Part shown: one piece after another, positions 42,378 to 50,787 of the stretch | Layout of the letters: every line of letters starts with the position of its first letter | How positions within the stretch are numbered: position 1 is the stretch's first letter | Source: JAGOEY01 sp017997515 | Lineage (GTDB): Bacteria; Pseudomonadota; Gammaproteobacteria; Burkholderiales; Burkholderiaceae_C | Assembly (NCBI GenBank): GCA_026314275.1 | Contig: CP111109.1 | Coordinates: 992,001-1,056,000 of the forward strand | Length of the DNA stretch: 64,000 nucleotides | Reading direction: 5' to 3' | Position numbers and translations under genes: made by a program | Notes under the pieces: model-generated | Told to the model about the DNA's origin: nothing | What the model saw: only the letters and a program-made list of their open reading frames with translations | The model's database searches: none

Positions 42378-44459
42378 ATGTCTGCCCGCCAACTCTTCGT
42401 CACCACCGCCCTGCCCTACGCCAACGGCAATTTCCACATCGGCCACATCATGGAATACATCCAGGCCGACATCTGGGTGCGGTTCCAGCGCATGCAGGGC
42501 AACCAGGTGAACTTCGTCGGTGCCGACGACACCCACGGCGCGCCGATCATGATTGCGGCCGAAAAGGCGGGCAAGACACCGCAGCAGTTTGTGGCCGACA
42601 TTGCAGCAGGGCGCAAGCCGTACCTGGACGGTTTCCACGTCGCGTTTGACAACTGGCACAGCACCGACGCGCCCGAAAACCACGCCATGGCGCAGCAGAT
42701 CTACCGCGACCTGAAGGCCAACGGCCTGATCGCCAGCAAGGTAATCGAGCAGTTCTTCGACCCCGAGAAGAACATGTTCCTACCCGACCGCTTCATCAAG
42801 GGTGAATGCCCCAAATGCCACGCCAAGGACCAGTACGGCGACAACTGCGAGGTCTGCGGCTCGGTCTACGCGCCTACCGACCTGATCAACCCCTATTCGG
42901 CCCTGTCGGGTGCCAAACCCGAACTGAAAAGCTCCGAACACCTGTTCTTCCAGCTGTCAGACCCACGCTGCGTGGCGTTTCTGGAAAGCTGGACACAGGA
43001 CGGCCGCCTGCAACCCGAGGTGGCGAACAAGGTCAAGGAATGGTTCAGCGTGCGCACCAACCCCGACGGCACGCAAAGCGAAGGCCTGGGCGACTGGGAC
43101 ATCAGCCGCGACGCGCCTTACTTCGGTATTGAGATCCCCGACGCGCCCGGCAAATACTTCTATGTCTGGCTGGACGCACCGGTGGGCTACCTCGCGTCAC
43201 TCAAGAACCTGCTGGACAAACGTGGTGAGGACTACGACGCCTACATAGCCAACCCCGAGCTGGAGCAGTACCACTTCATCGGCAAGGACATCGTGACCTT
43301 CCACACGCTGTTCTGGCCCGCGATGCTGAAGTTCAGCGGCCGCAAAACACCGGATTCGATCTTTGTGCACGGCTTCTTGACCGTGAACAACGGCGAAAAA
43401 ATGAGCAAGAGCCGTGGCACCGGCCTCGACCCGCTCAAGTACCTGGGCCTGGGCATGAACCCCGAGTGGCTGCGGTACTACCTGGCCGCCAAACTCAATG
43501 GCAAGAACGAAGACATCGACTTCAACGCCGACGACTTCATGGCGCGGGTGAACAGCGATTTGATCGGCAAATACGTCAACATCGCCAGCCGCGCGGCGGG
43601 TTTTATTGCCAAACGGTTTGCAGGCAAACTGGGCACCGTATCGGCCGATGGCGCAGAACTGCTGGGCACCATCAGCTCCCAAAAAGAGAGCATTGCAGCC
43701 CTGTTCGACAGCCGCGACTACGCCAAAGCCCTGCGCGAGACCATGCTGCTGACCGACCGCGTCAATTCTTACGTGGACGCCAACAAACCCTGGGAACTGG
43801 CCAAACAGGAAGGTGCCGACGCGCGCCTGCAGGACGTGTGCAGCACCTGCATCGAAGCCTTCCGCCTGCTGACCATCTACCTCAAGCCCGTGCTGCCCGC
43901 ACTCGCCACGCAGGTCGAAGCTTTCCTGAATGTCACCCCACTGGGCTTTGCCGATGCCGACACCCTGCTCGGTGCGGGCCACACGATTGGGGACTACAAA
44001 CACCTGATGCAGCGTGTCGACGTGAAGCAGCTTGATGCATTGTTTGAGCCTCCAGCCCAGGCAATACCTGCGCAAGCAGCTACAGAAATTGCAGAACCTG
44101 GCGGTGAGGAGATTGCGCCCACCATCACCATCGACGACTTCGCCAAGATCGACCTGCGTATCGCGCTGATCGTGAACTGCGAGCCGGTGGAAGGCTCCAC
44201 CAAACTGCTGCGCCTGACGCTGGACGTGGGCGAGGGCCGCACCCGCAATGTCTTCAGCGGCATCGCCAGCGCGTACAAGCCTGAGGACCTGGTGGGCAAA
44301 CACACCGTGATGGTCGCGAACCTGGCCCCGCGCAAGATGAAATTCGGTGTGAGTGAGGGCATGGTGCTGGCTGCCAGCCACGGGGATGAAAAGGCAAACC
44401 CTGGTATCTACGTGCTGGCGCCCTTGCCTGGAGCGCAGCCTGGCATGCGGGTGAGCTAA
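42378..44459 (+). CDS. metG: Methionyl-tRNA synthetase
   Basis: The 693-residue class I enzyme charges initiator and elongator tRNA-Met. The HIGH-type motif is NFHIGH near residue 16, the zinc knuckle cysteines are CPKCHAKDQYGDNCEVC, and KMSKS (GEKMSKSRG) lies near residue 340. A C-terminal tRNA-binding domain (residues about 590-693, IDLRIALIV) aids dimerisation. The linker before it (residues about 564-573) is encoded by a half copy of repeat family 1. The start at 42378 gives the standard N-terminus (RQLFVTTALPYANG). Confidence 0.97.
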   Translation: MSARQLFVTTALPYANGNFHIGHIMEYIQADIWVRFQRMQGNQVNFVGADDTHGAPIMIAAEKAGKTPQQFVADIAAGRKPYLDGFHVAFDNWHSTDAPENHAMAQQIYRDLKANGLIASKVIEQFFDPEKNMFLPDRFIKGECPKCHAKDQYGDNCEVCGSVYAPTDLINPYSALSGAKPELKSSEHLFFQLSDPRCVAFLESWTQDGRLQPEVANKVKEWFSVRTNPDGTQSEGLGDWDISRDAPYFGIEIPDAPGKYFYVWLDAPVGYLASLKNLLDKRGEDYDAYIANPELEQYHFIGKDIVTFHTLFWPAMLKFSGRKTPDSIFVHGFLTVNNGEKMSKSRGTGLDPLKYLGLGMNPEWLRYYLAAKLNGKNEDIDFNADDFMARVNSDLIGKYVNIASRAAGFIAKRFAGKLGTVSADGAELLGTISSQKESIAALFDSRDYAKALRETMLLTDRVNSYVDANKPWELAKQEGADARLQDVCSTCIEAFRLLTIYLKPVLPALATQVEAFLNVTPLGFADADTLLGAGHTIGDYKHLMQRVDVKQLDALFEPPAQAIPAQAATEIAEPGGEEIAPTITIDDFAKIDLRIALIVNCEPVEGSTKLLRLTLDVGEGRTRNVFSGIASAYKPEDLVGKHTVMVANLAPRKMKFGVSEGMVLAASHGDEKANPGIYVLAPLPGAQPGMRVS
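44069..44094 (-). repeat. Partial family 1 repeat inside the metG linker
   Basis: The plus strand TGCGCAAGCAGCTAC followed by AGAAATTGCAG matches the right half of the intergenic repeats (TGCGCAAGCAGCTA, then ATTTCATAG). It encodes part of the linker AQAATEIA. Confidence 0.45.
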
Positions 44460-44654
44460 ATCCACCGCCGCAGCAGGCGCCCCCATACAGCCACACAAAA
44501 CAAGCTACAATTTCTTGCAACCAGTGGGGGTTTCTTGGGGGAGCAGTTCCAGGGGAAATTTCATTGGTGCAGAGTGCGTCCTGTCGGACACCTTTGCAGA
44601 TGTTCTGCCTAAAACCATAGCGGTGCCAAGCACCGCGCAACACAAGGAAATACC
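44460..44654. other. Intergenic gap between metG and the SHOCT gene
   Basis: No gene, strong hairpin or clear repeat is seen in these 195 bp. They must hold the promoter for the next gene, which has an AAGGAA ribosome-binding site. Confidence 0.3.
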
Positions 44655-45041
44655 ATGGAATTTATGGGCTACGTATGGGGTATTCTTCTTCCGATCTTTA
44701 CGATCTTCTTCTTCTTCGCTTACCTCTTGGTGTTGTTCCAGGTCATCTCTGACCTGTTCCGCGACGGCGAACTGAGCGGTTTTGCCAAGGCCATCTGGAT
44801 CGTTTTCCTGATCTTCCTGCCCCTGCTGACCTCGCTGGTGTACCTGCTGGTGCGCGGCAAGGGTATGGGCCAACGCCAACGTGTTGCCGTCGAAAAGGCC
44901 ATGTCCGAAACCGACGCCTACATCCGCAACGTCGCTGGCAAGTCGCCTGCTGACCAGATCGCCGACGCCAAGAAGCTGCTGGACTCCGGCACCATCAACG
45001 CCGACGAATTCGCCAAGCTGAAGGCCAAGGCCCTGGCCTAA
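44655..45041 (+). CDS. Small membrane protein with PLDc_N and SHOCT domains
   Basis: The 128-residue protein has two membrane helices (residues about 5-30 and 45-68) of the PLDc_N (phospholipase D nuclease N-terminal) type, then a charged linker. It ends in a SHOCT domain (PADQIADAKKLLDSGTINAD, EFAKLKAKAL), a short motif thought to mediate oligomer formation. It sits in the inner membrane. Function is unknown; similar proteins are often stress related. A strong terminator follows. Confidence 0.85.
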   Translation: MEFMGYVWGILLPIFTIFFFFAYLLVLFQVISDLFRDGELSGFAKAIWIVFLIFLPLLTSLVYLLVRGKGMGQRQRVAVEKAMSETDAYIRNVAGKSPADQIADAKKLLDSGTINADEFAKLKAKALA

Positions 45042-45075
45042 GCCATTGCGCAGCCTGCGGGCTGCCAGACATTAC

Positions 45076-45103
45076 AAAGCGGCCTGCAAAGGCCGCTTTT
45101 TTT
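45076..45103 (+). terminator. Rho-independent terminator after the SHOCT gene
   Basis: The hairpin AAGCGGCC-TGCAAA-GGCCGCTT is followed by a run of T residues. Confidence 0.93.
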
Positions 45104-45122
45104 ATGCCCGACACGCCGCCAC

Positions 45123-45632
45123 TTACCGGCTGCCGCCGCCCGACTCCAGCTCCGGGTCCAGCACCGAGCCCGTACGCAGCACCCGCAGGTCGTTGTCGAA
45201 GTAGACCGAAAAAACCATAGCAGTGTTCGGTGGCTCGTTGTAGCGCCAGTCGTACACCACCTCTTTTTTCAGCACATAGGGCGTGATCTTCATCGGTTTG
45301 CCCAGCATCTTGCGCACGTCTTCCATCGGCATGCCGGGCAGGACTTTGGCGAAGTTCTGCGGTGTGAGTACCTGGCGCAGCGCACTCATCTTGCCGTCGG
45401 TGCCAATGGTGATCATGTAGTTCTGGCGGCCCATGGGCTGGCGGCTGTACTCGAAGGTGCGGCCGCCGTCGGGTGCATCCCAAATTTTCTCGGGCTCGCC
45501 AAAACGGGCACGTACGTCGGCCTCGGTGGACACACCCTCCTCCAGTTCGCTGATTTTTTGCTGGTCGCAGCCCGCCAGTGCCAGCACACCGACCACAGCG
45601 GCCAGCGCGGTTGCCAGGATTTTTATCGCCAT
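45123..45632 (-). CDS. BamE/SmpA-like outer-membrane lipoprotein
   Basis: The 169-residue protein has a signal peptide ending in the lipobox LAGC. The mature part resembles SmpA/OmlA domains (VRARFGEPEKIWDAPDGGRTFEY and PGMPMEDVRKMLGKP, a two-helix/beta arrangement repeated twice). BamE itself is a subunit of the outer-membrane protein assembly machine; here the domain appears duplicated, so this may be a paralogue with a different role. The start at 45632 (MAIKILATALAAVVG) fits a lipoprotein leader. Confidence 0.8.
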   Translation of the reverse strand: MAIKILATALAAVVGVLALAGCDQQKISELEEGVSTEADVRARFGEPEKIWDAPDGGRTFEYSRQPMGRQNYMITIGTDGKMSALRQVLTPQNFAKVLPGMPMEDVRKMLGKPMKITPYVLKKEVVYDWRYNEPPNTAMVFSVYFDNDLRVLRTGSVLDPELESGGGSR

Positions 45633-45669
45633 GGAATCCCCTCTCGTTAAAATGCGCCAGAACAAGCAC

Positions 45670-45745
45670 GACTTACGCAAAACACGCTCAGGCACGACGC
45701 CTGCACTATGGCTGCATTCTTTGTGCATCCTTGTTTGCGTAAGTC
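45670..45745. repeat. 12-bp inverted repeat upstream of the DUF3460 gene
   Basis: GACTTACGCAAA at 45670-45681 is matched by its reverse complement TTTGCGTAAGTC at 45734-45745, with about 52 bp between. It lies between the divergent lipoprotein and DUF3460 genes. It could be a long hairpin, a degraded mobile element or a regulatory dyad. Confidence 0.6.
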
Positions 45746-45764
45746 CCAACAAGGTTTCAAGTCT

Positions 45765-45968
45765 ATGTCCATCTTCCGCCGCCCCGATTACCAGTCCGAC
45801 GCCACCCAGTTCATCAACGGACTGAAAACCCAGAAACCCAGCTTGGAGGCCGAACAACGCGCCGGCCGTGCCCTGCTGTGGGACAAAAACGTGGACCGCA
45901 GCGCCTGGGACGATTTTGACGCCGCCGAAGTGGCGCAAAAACCCTACGTGTACCAGACCGCTGCCTGA
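45765..45968 (+). CDS. DUF3460 protein
   Basis: The 67-residue protein is a small soluble polypeptide with the DUF3460 pattern (DYQSDATQFINGLKTQKP, LWDKNVDR, VAQKPYVYQ). The family is common and conserved in Burkholderiales; function unknown. In other members it is next to scpA and panC genes, as is the case here in the broad sense. A terminator hairpin follows directly. Confidence 0.85.
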   Translation: MSIFRRPDYQSDATQFINGLKTQKPSLEAEQRAGRALLWDKNVDRSAWDDFDAAEVAQKPYVYQTAA

Positions 45969-45978
45969 ACACCCCCGG

Positions 45979-45999
45979 GCCCGATTGCGGGGCTTTTTA
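45979..45999 (+). terminator. Probable terminator after the DUF3460 gene
   Basis: GCCCG-ATTG-CGGGGC with one bulge followed by TTTTT. Confidence 0.65.
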
Positions 46000-46002
46000 T
46001 AA

Positions 46003-46062
46003 ACAAAAAATGCCCCTAGCGCACATCCCACGTGCGCAAGCAGCTCACTATTTCATAGCAAA
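46003..46062 (-). repeat. Dispersed repeat family 1, upstream of scpA
   Basis: On the minus strand it reads GAAATAGTGAGCTGCTTGCG, a spacer, then GTGCGCTAGGGGC and a T-run. It lies immediately before the scpA start. Confidence 0.8.
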
Positions 46063-46064
46063 CA

Positions 46065-46910
46065 ATGCGACAGACTTCTGACACCACCCGGGAGGCCGCC
46101 CCGGGTGTGGCCATGCCCGACGTGGTGGACCAGGTGGCACTGGCGCGGCTGTACGGTGAGCCACTGTTTGCCATGCCGCACGACCTGTACATCCCGCCGG
46201 ATGCGCTGGAGGTGTTCCTCGAAGCGTTTGAAGGCCCGCTGGACTTGCTGCTCTACCTGATCCGCAAGCAGAACTTCAACATCCTCGACATCCCGATGGC
46301 GGGGCTCACGCGGCAGTACCTGGTGTATGTGGACGAAATCCGCACGCGTAACCTGGAGCTGGCGGCCGAATACCTGCTGATGGCGGCGATGCTGATCGAG
46401 ATCAAGTCGCGCATGCTGCTGCCTCCCAAGAAGGTGGCCGAAGGCGAAGAGCCCGAAGACCCACGCGCCGAACTGGCCCGCCGCCTGCTCGAATACGAAC
46501 AGATGAAGCTGGCCGGTGCCGGGCTCAACGCCATTCCGCACTACGGGCGCGACTTCCTCAAGGCGCAGGTTTATATCGAACAAAGCCTGCAGCCGCGCTT
46601 CCCCGACGTGCACTTGGCCGACCTGCAAGAGGCCTGGGCCGACATCCTCAAACGCGCCAAACTGGTGCAGCACCACAAGATCACGCGTGAAGAGCTGAGC
46701 GTGCGCGAGTACATGAGCCAGGTGCTGCGCAAGCTGCAGGGCCGCCGCTTTGTTGAATTTGAAGAGCTGTTCGACCCGTCCAAAGGCTCAACCGTGCTGG
46801 TGGTCACCTTCATCGCCCTGCTCGAGCTGGGCAAGGAAACGCTGATCGAGATCACCCAGGCCGAAGCCTTTGCCCCTATTTATGTGCGGCTGGCCTACAG
46901 CCCCGCTTAA
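46065..46910 (+). CDS. scpA: Segregation and condensation protein A
   Basis: The 281-residue protein is the kleisin that joins SMC and ScpB and so helps chromosome compaction and segregation. The N-terminal kleisin part has FEGPLDLLLYLIRKQNFNI and the C-terminal winged helix ends FAPIYVRLAY. A second Met at residue 17 could be the real start; the first 40 residues vary in the family. scpB is not in this window. The next gene, panD, follows after 20 bp, so the two may be cotranscribed. Confidence 0.94.
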   Translation: MRQTSDTTREAAPGVAMPDVVDQVALARLYGEPLFAMPHDLYIPPDALEVFLEAFEGPLDLLLYLIRKQNFNILDIPMAGLTRQYLVYVDEIRTRNLELAAEYLLMAAMLIEIKSRMLLPPKKVAEGEEPEDPRAELARRLLEYEQMKLAGAGLNAIPHYGRDFLKAQVYIEQSLQPRFPDVHLADLQEAWADILKRAKLVQHHKITREELSVREYMSQVLRKLQGRRFVEFEELFDPSKGSTVLVVTFIALLELGKETLIEITQAEAFAPIYVRLAYSPA

Positions 46911-46930
46911 CCTGCCCTGGTAGACGCCCC

Positions 46931-47314
46931 ATGTTCCGTACCCTGCTCAAATCCAAGATCCACCGCGTGGCCGTGACCCAGTGTGAGCTGCACTACGAAG
47001 GCTCCTGTGCCATCGACGAAGACCTGCTGGACGCCGCCAACCTGGTGGCCAACGAGCAGGTGCACATCTGGAACATCAACAACGGCGAACGTTTCATCAC
47101 CTACGCCATCAAGGGCGAACGCGGCTCCGGCATGATTTCCGTCAACGGCTCGGCCGCCCGGCGCGCCTCGGCGGGGGACCTGCTCATCATTGCCGCCTTC
47201 GCCCAGGTGCACGAAGACCAGGTGGCCACCCACGAACCGCAGCTGGTGTTTGTGGACGCCAACAACCGCCAGGTCGAACTGCGCCACGCCGTGCCCACAC
47301 AAGCCGCCCCCTGA
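46931..47314 (+). CDS. panD: Aspartate 1-decarboxylase
   Basis: The 127-residue proenzyme makes beta-alanine for pantothenate. It self-cleaves between Gly24 and Ser25 (HYEGSCAID) to form the pyruvoyl group; Lys9, Tyr58-region and Arg54-region residues (NINNGERFITY) are present. It lies in a stretch with panB and panC a few kb downstream, so all three pantothenate genes are close together but not in a single operon. Confidence 0.96.
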   Translation: MFRTLLKSKIHRVAVTQCELHYEGSCAIDEDLLDAANLVANEQVHIWNINNGERFITYAIKGERGSGMISVNGSAARRASAGDLLIIAAFAQVHEDQVATHEPQLVFVDANNRQVELRHAVPTQAAP

Positions 47315-47319
47315 CCGGC

Positions 47320-47955
47320 ATGCCAGCGCCACGCCAGCGCTGCCCCACCTGCCTGCGCCCGCACAGCGCCTGCATCTGCGCGTGGGTGACCCCGCTGGCG
47401 CACCAGGCCGAAGTGCTGATCCTGCAGCACCCGCTGGAGGTCGACCACGCCAAAGGCAGCGCCCGCTTGCTGCACCTGAGCCTGCCGCACAGCCAGCTGG
47501 TGGTGGGCGAGGTGTTTGACGAGGCGGCCTTACACGAACTGCTCACCTCACCGTGGCAGGATGGCCCCGCGCAGCGCCAAGCCGTATTGCTCTACCCCGC
47601 AACCAGCGACAACATGCCCAGCGCGCGGAAGCTGGAGCCGCTGCTGCCTACACAAATTCGCCTGGTCGTACTCGACGGCACCTGGCGCAAAAGCCGCAAG
47701 ATGCTGCACCAGAACCCGCTGCTGCAACAGCTGCCGCGCCTGGCACTACACGACCTGCCCGCGTCGCACTACCACGTGCGCCAGGCCCACCGTCCCAACC
47801 AGCGTTCCACGCTGGAAGCCACCTGTGCGGCGCTGGCGCAGCTGGAGGGGGATGCAGAGCGGTTTGCGCCTTTGCTGGCAGCGTTTGACAGGTTTGTGGA
47901 GCGTGTGGCCAGCAAGCAGCCAGGGCACAGTTTATTGAACAAAAAAGGCCTCTAG
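47320..47955 (+). CDS. DTW-domain protein (tRNA-uridine aminocarboxypropyltransferase type)
   Basis: The 211-residue protein has the N-terminal zinc-type cysteines (CPTCLRPHSACIC) and the DTW motif as VVLDGTWRKSRKML (GTW in place of DTW after D). The family includes TapT/TuaA, which adds acp3 to U47 or related uridines of tRNA. The start lies 5 bp after the panD stop. The last residues and the TAG stop lie in a family 1 repeat, so the natural C-terminus may be slightly shorter in relatives. Confidence 0.87.
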   Translation: MPAPRQRCPTCLRPHSACICAWVTPLAHQAEVLILQHPLEVDHAKGSARLLHLSLPHSQLVVGEVFDEAALHELLTSPWQDGPAQRQAVLLYPATSDNMPSARKLEPLLPTQIRLVVLDGTWRKSRKMLHQNPLLQQLPRLALHDLPASHYHVRQAHRPNQRSTLEATCAALAQLEGDAERFAPLLAAFDRFVERVASKQPGHSLLNKKGL

Positions 47956-48000
47956 CGCTCTCAGTACGGGCGCAAGACGCTCTCTCTTCAGGAGCAAAAC
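47938..48000 (-). repeat. Dispersed repeat family 1 between DTW and pabBC genes
   Basis: On the plus strand AAAAAAGGCCTCTAGCGCTC, then CAGTACGGGCGCAAGACGC. It supplies the stop codon of the DTW gene and separates two convergent genes. Confidence 0.7.
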
Positions 48001-48003
48001 CAC

Positions 48004-49785
48004 CTACACCAGCTCCGCCGCCACCCAGCCCCGCAGGCTGTTCACAAACGCCCAGCCCTGCACCCGCACCATGTCCTCCACCCGCACCACGGCCTCGGTC
48101 ACACGGCCTTCGCGCAGGGCCACTGCGCGGCCAATGCCGCTCAGCAGGCCGCAGGCCAGCGGGGGCGTGACCCAGCGGCCATCGAGCAGCAGGGCCATGT
48201 TGCCCCGGGTGCATTCGGTGATTTCGCCCTCGGGGTTCCACAACACGGTGTCGAACACCCCCGGTGTGGTGGGGGTGAACGCGTCGTAGTGGGCGCGGCG
48301 GGTGGTTTTGAAGCGCACAAATTCGCCGTGGGCCTCGGCCAGCGGTGTGCTGGCCAGCTGCAGCCGCACGGGTGGCGCACATGGCGGCGTGGCCTCCATG
48401 GCAAAGGCCTGCACGCTGAATGTGCCCTGCGCGGCCAGCAGCAGGCGCACGCGCCACAGGCCGTGTGGGTGGGACTGAACCAATTGCGCCAGATGCTGCT
48501 GCGCCTCACCCGTGTTGAACGGGTAAGCAAAGTGGGCAGCGGCGGCGGCCATACGCTGCAGATGCTCCGCCACATGGCGCAGCTGGCCATCCTCCAGCGC
48601 CAGGGTTTCGAGCAGCTCAAACGGCTTGCTGGCGCGCTCAACAAAGGCACGTTTATGCAGCCATTCCTGCCATTCGGCGGGGGCGGTGGCGTCGGCGGTG
48701 ATACCACTGCCAATGCCGCAGCGTACCTGGCTGCCCTGTACCGCCACGGTGCGGATCGGCACGTTAAAGGTGGCCCGTACAAACTTCTCGCCCTGTTCAC
48801 CCGGCGCGGCAGGCCGCACCACACCGATGGCGCCGCAGTACACACCACGTGCCTGGGGCTCCAGCTGGTGGATCATCTGCATCGCCCGCACCTTGGGCGC
48901 GCCGGTGACCGAGCCGCAGGGGAACAGCGCGGCAAACAGGTCGGCCAGGCTGCTGCCCGCGCGGCTGCGCGCCACCACGTCCGATGTCATCTGCCACACG
49001 CTGGGCAGCGCCTCGGTGTGGAACAGGCGTGGCACCTGCACGCTGAACGGCTCGGCCACCCTTGAGAGGTCGTTGCGCAGCAGGTCCACGATCATCACGT
49101 TTTCGGCCCGCTCCTTGGGCGACGTGCGCAGGGCCTGGGCCTGGGCGGCGTCGTCCGCAGGGTTGACGCCACGGGGGGCGGTGCCCTTCATCGGGCGCGC
49201 CAGAATCTGCCCGCCGCGCCAGTCAAAAAACAGCTCGGGTGAGACCGACAGCAGCTGGGTGTCGCCGGTGTCCACAAAGGCGGCGTAACCCCCGGGCTGG
49301 GCGCGCTGCAGGGCGTGGAACAAGTCAAGCGCTGGCGTGGTCGATGTGCCCGACAGGCTGCCGTACATCGGCGCAGTGAGGTTGACCTGGTACAGCTCGC
49401 CGTCGGCAATGGCGCGGTGCAGGCTGTCCATGGCGGCATCAAACGCGGGCCGGGACGGCAGGGTGTGCCAGTCCACCTGCACCGCCTCGGTCACGTTTGC
49501 TTCTGGCCAGGGCAAGGCTTCGTCGTACACGGCAAACCAGGCCAGCGGGCCGTCGGGTGTGTGCACCACCAGCGCTGCGTCGAAGGCCGGGGCCGCCTCG
49601 TACCGCACATATCCCACACACCACGCGCCCTGCTCTGCAGCGGCCTGCACGGCATCGAGCACCGGGACCACCTCGGCCAGCGTGTGTGCCACCAGCACCT
49701 CGCGCGGCGTGCCAAAAGCGTGGCGCAGGCGCGGCGCGGCGCTGTTGTGGGGGTCGGTAAAGTCAATCAGTGCGGTCGGGTGCAT
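48004..49785 (-). CDS. pabB: Aminodeoxychorismate synthase I / ADC lyase fusion
   Basis: The 593-residue protein joins PabB (residues about 5-350) and PabC (about 375-593), giving p-aminobenzoate for folate from chorismate. PabB shows ELYQVNLTAP, the ARPMKGTAPRG lysine motif, and the C-terminal GSVTGAPKVRAM and chorismate-binding ERAENVMIVDLLRNDLSR. PabC is a fold IV PLP enzyme with the catalytic lysine in RFKTTRRAHYDAF and ECTRGNMALL. PabA would be supplied by another gene. The start at 49785 (MHPTALIDF) is preferred to upstream codons. Confidence 0.93.
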   Translation of the reverse strand: MHPTALIDFTDPHNSAAPRLRHAFGTPREVLVAHTLAEVVPVLDAVQAAAEQGAWCVGYVRYEAAPAFDAALVVHTPDGPLAWFAVYDEALPWPEANVTEAVQVDWHTLPSRPAFDAAMDSLHRAIADGELYQVNLTAPMYGSLSGTSTTPALDLFHALQRAQPGGYAAFVDTGDTQLLSVSPELFFDWRGGQILARPMKGTAPRGVNPADDAAQAQALRTSPKERAENVMIVDLLRNDLSRVAEPFSVQVPRLFHTEALPSVWQMTSDVVARSRAGSSLADLFAALFPCGSVTGAPKVRAMQMIHQLEPQARGVYCGAIGVVRPAAPGEQGEKFVRATFNVPIRTVAVQGSQVRCGIGSGITADATAPAEWQEWLHKRAFVERASKPFELLETLALEDGQLRHVAEHLQRMAAAAAHFAYPFNTGEAQQHLAQLVQSHPHGLWRVRLLLAAQGTFSVQAFAMEATPPCAPPVRLQLASTPLAEAHGEFVRFKTTRRAHYDAFTPTTPGVFDTVLWNPEGEITECTRGNMALLLDGRWVTPPLACGLLSGIGRAVALREGRVTEAVVRVEDMVRVQGWAFVNSLRGWVAAELV

Positions 49786-49863
49786 ACGCTGGAAAACATG
49801 CCATGGGCCGCAAGCATAGCGGCATCGAATAGACTGCCGCCACCCCTTACTTTGCACGCCGAC

Positions 49864-50745
49864 ATGACCACGTCTCCCTCTGCACCAGCCAGCCCCTACG
49901 GCACCCTGCCGCCCGCCTCCCCCGTGTCCACGCGTCGGCCCCTGAGCCTGCCGCGCCTGGCCGACATGCACGCACGTGGCGAAAAAATCACCATGCTGAC
50001 CGCCTACGACGCCACGTTTGCCGCCATGGCCGACGCCGCCGGGGTGGACTGCATCCTGGTGGGCGACTCATTGGGCATGGTGTGCCAGGGCTTACACAGC
50101 ACCGTGGGTGTGAGCCTGGAGACCATGTGTTACCACACCGAAAGTGTGGCCCGGGGCCTGCGCCGCGCCCAGGGCACCGCCTGGGTGGTGGGTGACCTGC
50201 CGTTCGGCAGCTACCAGGAGTCGCGTGAACAGGCGTTGAAGAGCGCCACCGCCCTGCTACAGGCGGGTGCCCACATGGTCAAACTCGAAGGTGGTGGCTG
50301 GACGACGGAGACCGTGCGTTTCCTCGTGGAGCGTGGTATTCCCGTCTGTGCCCACCTGGGGCTGACACCGCAGACCGTGCACGCGCTGGGCGGTTACCGC
50401 GTGCAGGGCCGGGGCGACGCGGCAGCGGCCGAACTGCGCCAGCAGGCGCTGGCGCTGCAAGACGCCGGTGCCGCCATGCTGGTGCTGGAGATGGTGCCCG
50501 CAGCCTTGTCCACCGAGGTGACCCAGGCACTCACCCACTGCGCCACCATTGGCATTGGAGCCGGCAAGGGCACGGCAGGCCAGGTGCTGGTGTTACACGA
50601 CATGCTGGGTATCAACCTGGGCAAGATGCCCAAGTTTGTGCACAACTTTCTCGACGGTGCCGCCGGTGTGCGCGAAGCAATGGAAGCCTATGTCCAGGCC
50701 GTCAAAACCGGCAGCTTCCCCGACGACCAGCGCCACGCGTGGTGA
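49864..50745 (+). CDS. panB: 3-methyl-2-oxobutanoate hydroxymethyltransferase
   Basis: The 293-residue enzyme makes ketopantoate with methylene-tetrahydrofolate. Metal- and substrate-binding motifs are VGDSLGMV, DLPFGSY, KLEGG and GIGAGKGTAGQVLV. An extra N-terminal tail of about 25 residues (Ser/Pro-rich) precedes the core. The start at 49864 is used; it lies just after the divergent pabBC start, so the 78-bp gap contains both promoters. panC follows after 42 bp. Confidence 0.95.
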   Translation: MTTSPSAPASPYGTLPPASPVSTRRPLSLPRLADMHARGEKITMLTAYDATFAAMADAAGVDCILVGDSLGMVCQGLHSTVGVSLETMCYHTESVARGLRRAQGTAWVVGDLPFGSYQESREQALKSATALLQAGAHMVKLEGGGWTTETVRFLVERGIPVCAHLGLTPQTVHALGGYRVQGRGDAAAAELRQQALALQDAGAAMLVLEMVPAALSTEVTQALTHCATIGIGAGKGTAGQVLVLHDMLGINLGKMPKFVHNFLDGAAGVREAMEAYVQAVKTGSFPDDQRHAW

Positions 50746-50787
50746 CACCCACCCGCCCCCTTAAAAAATTGACCTGAGACAGACCCC

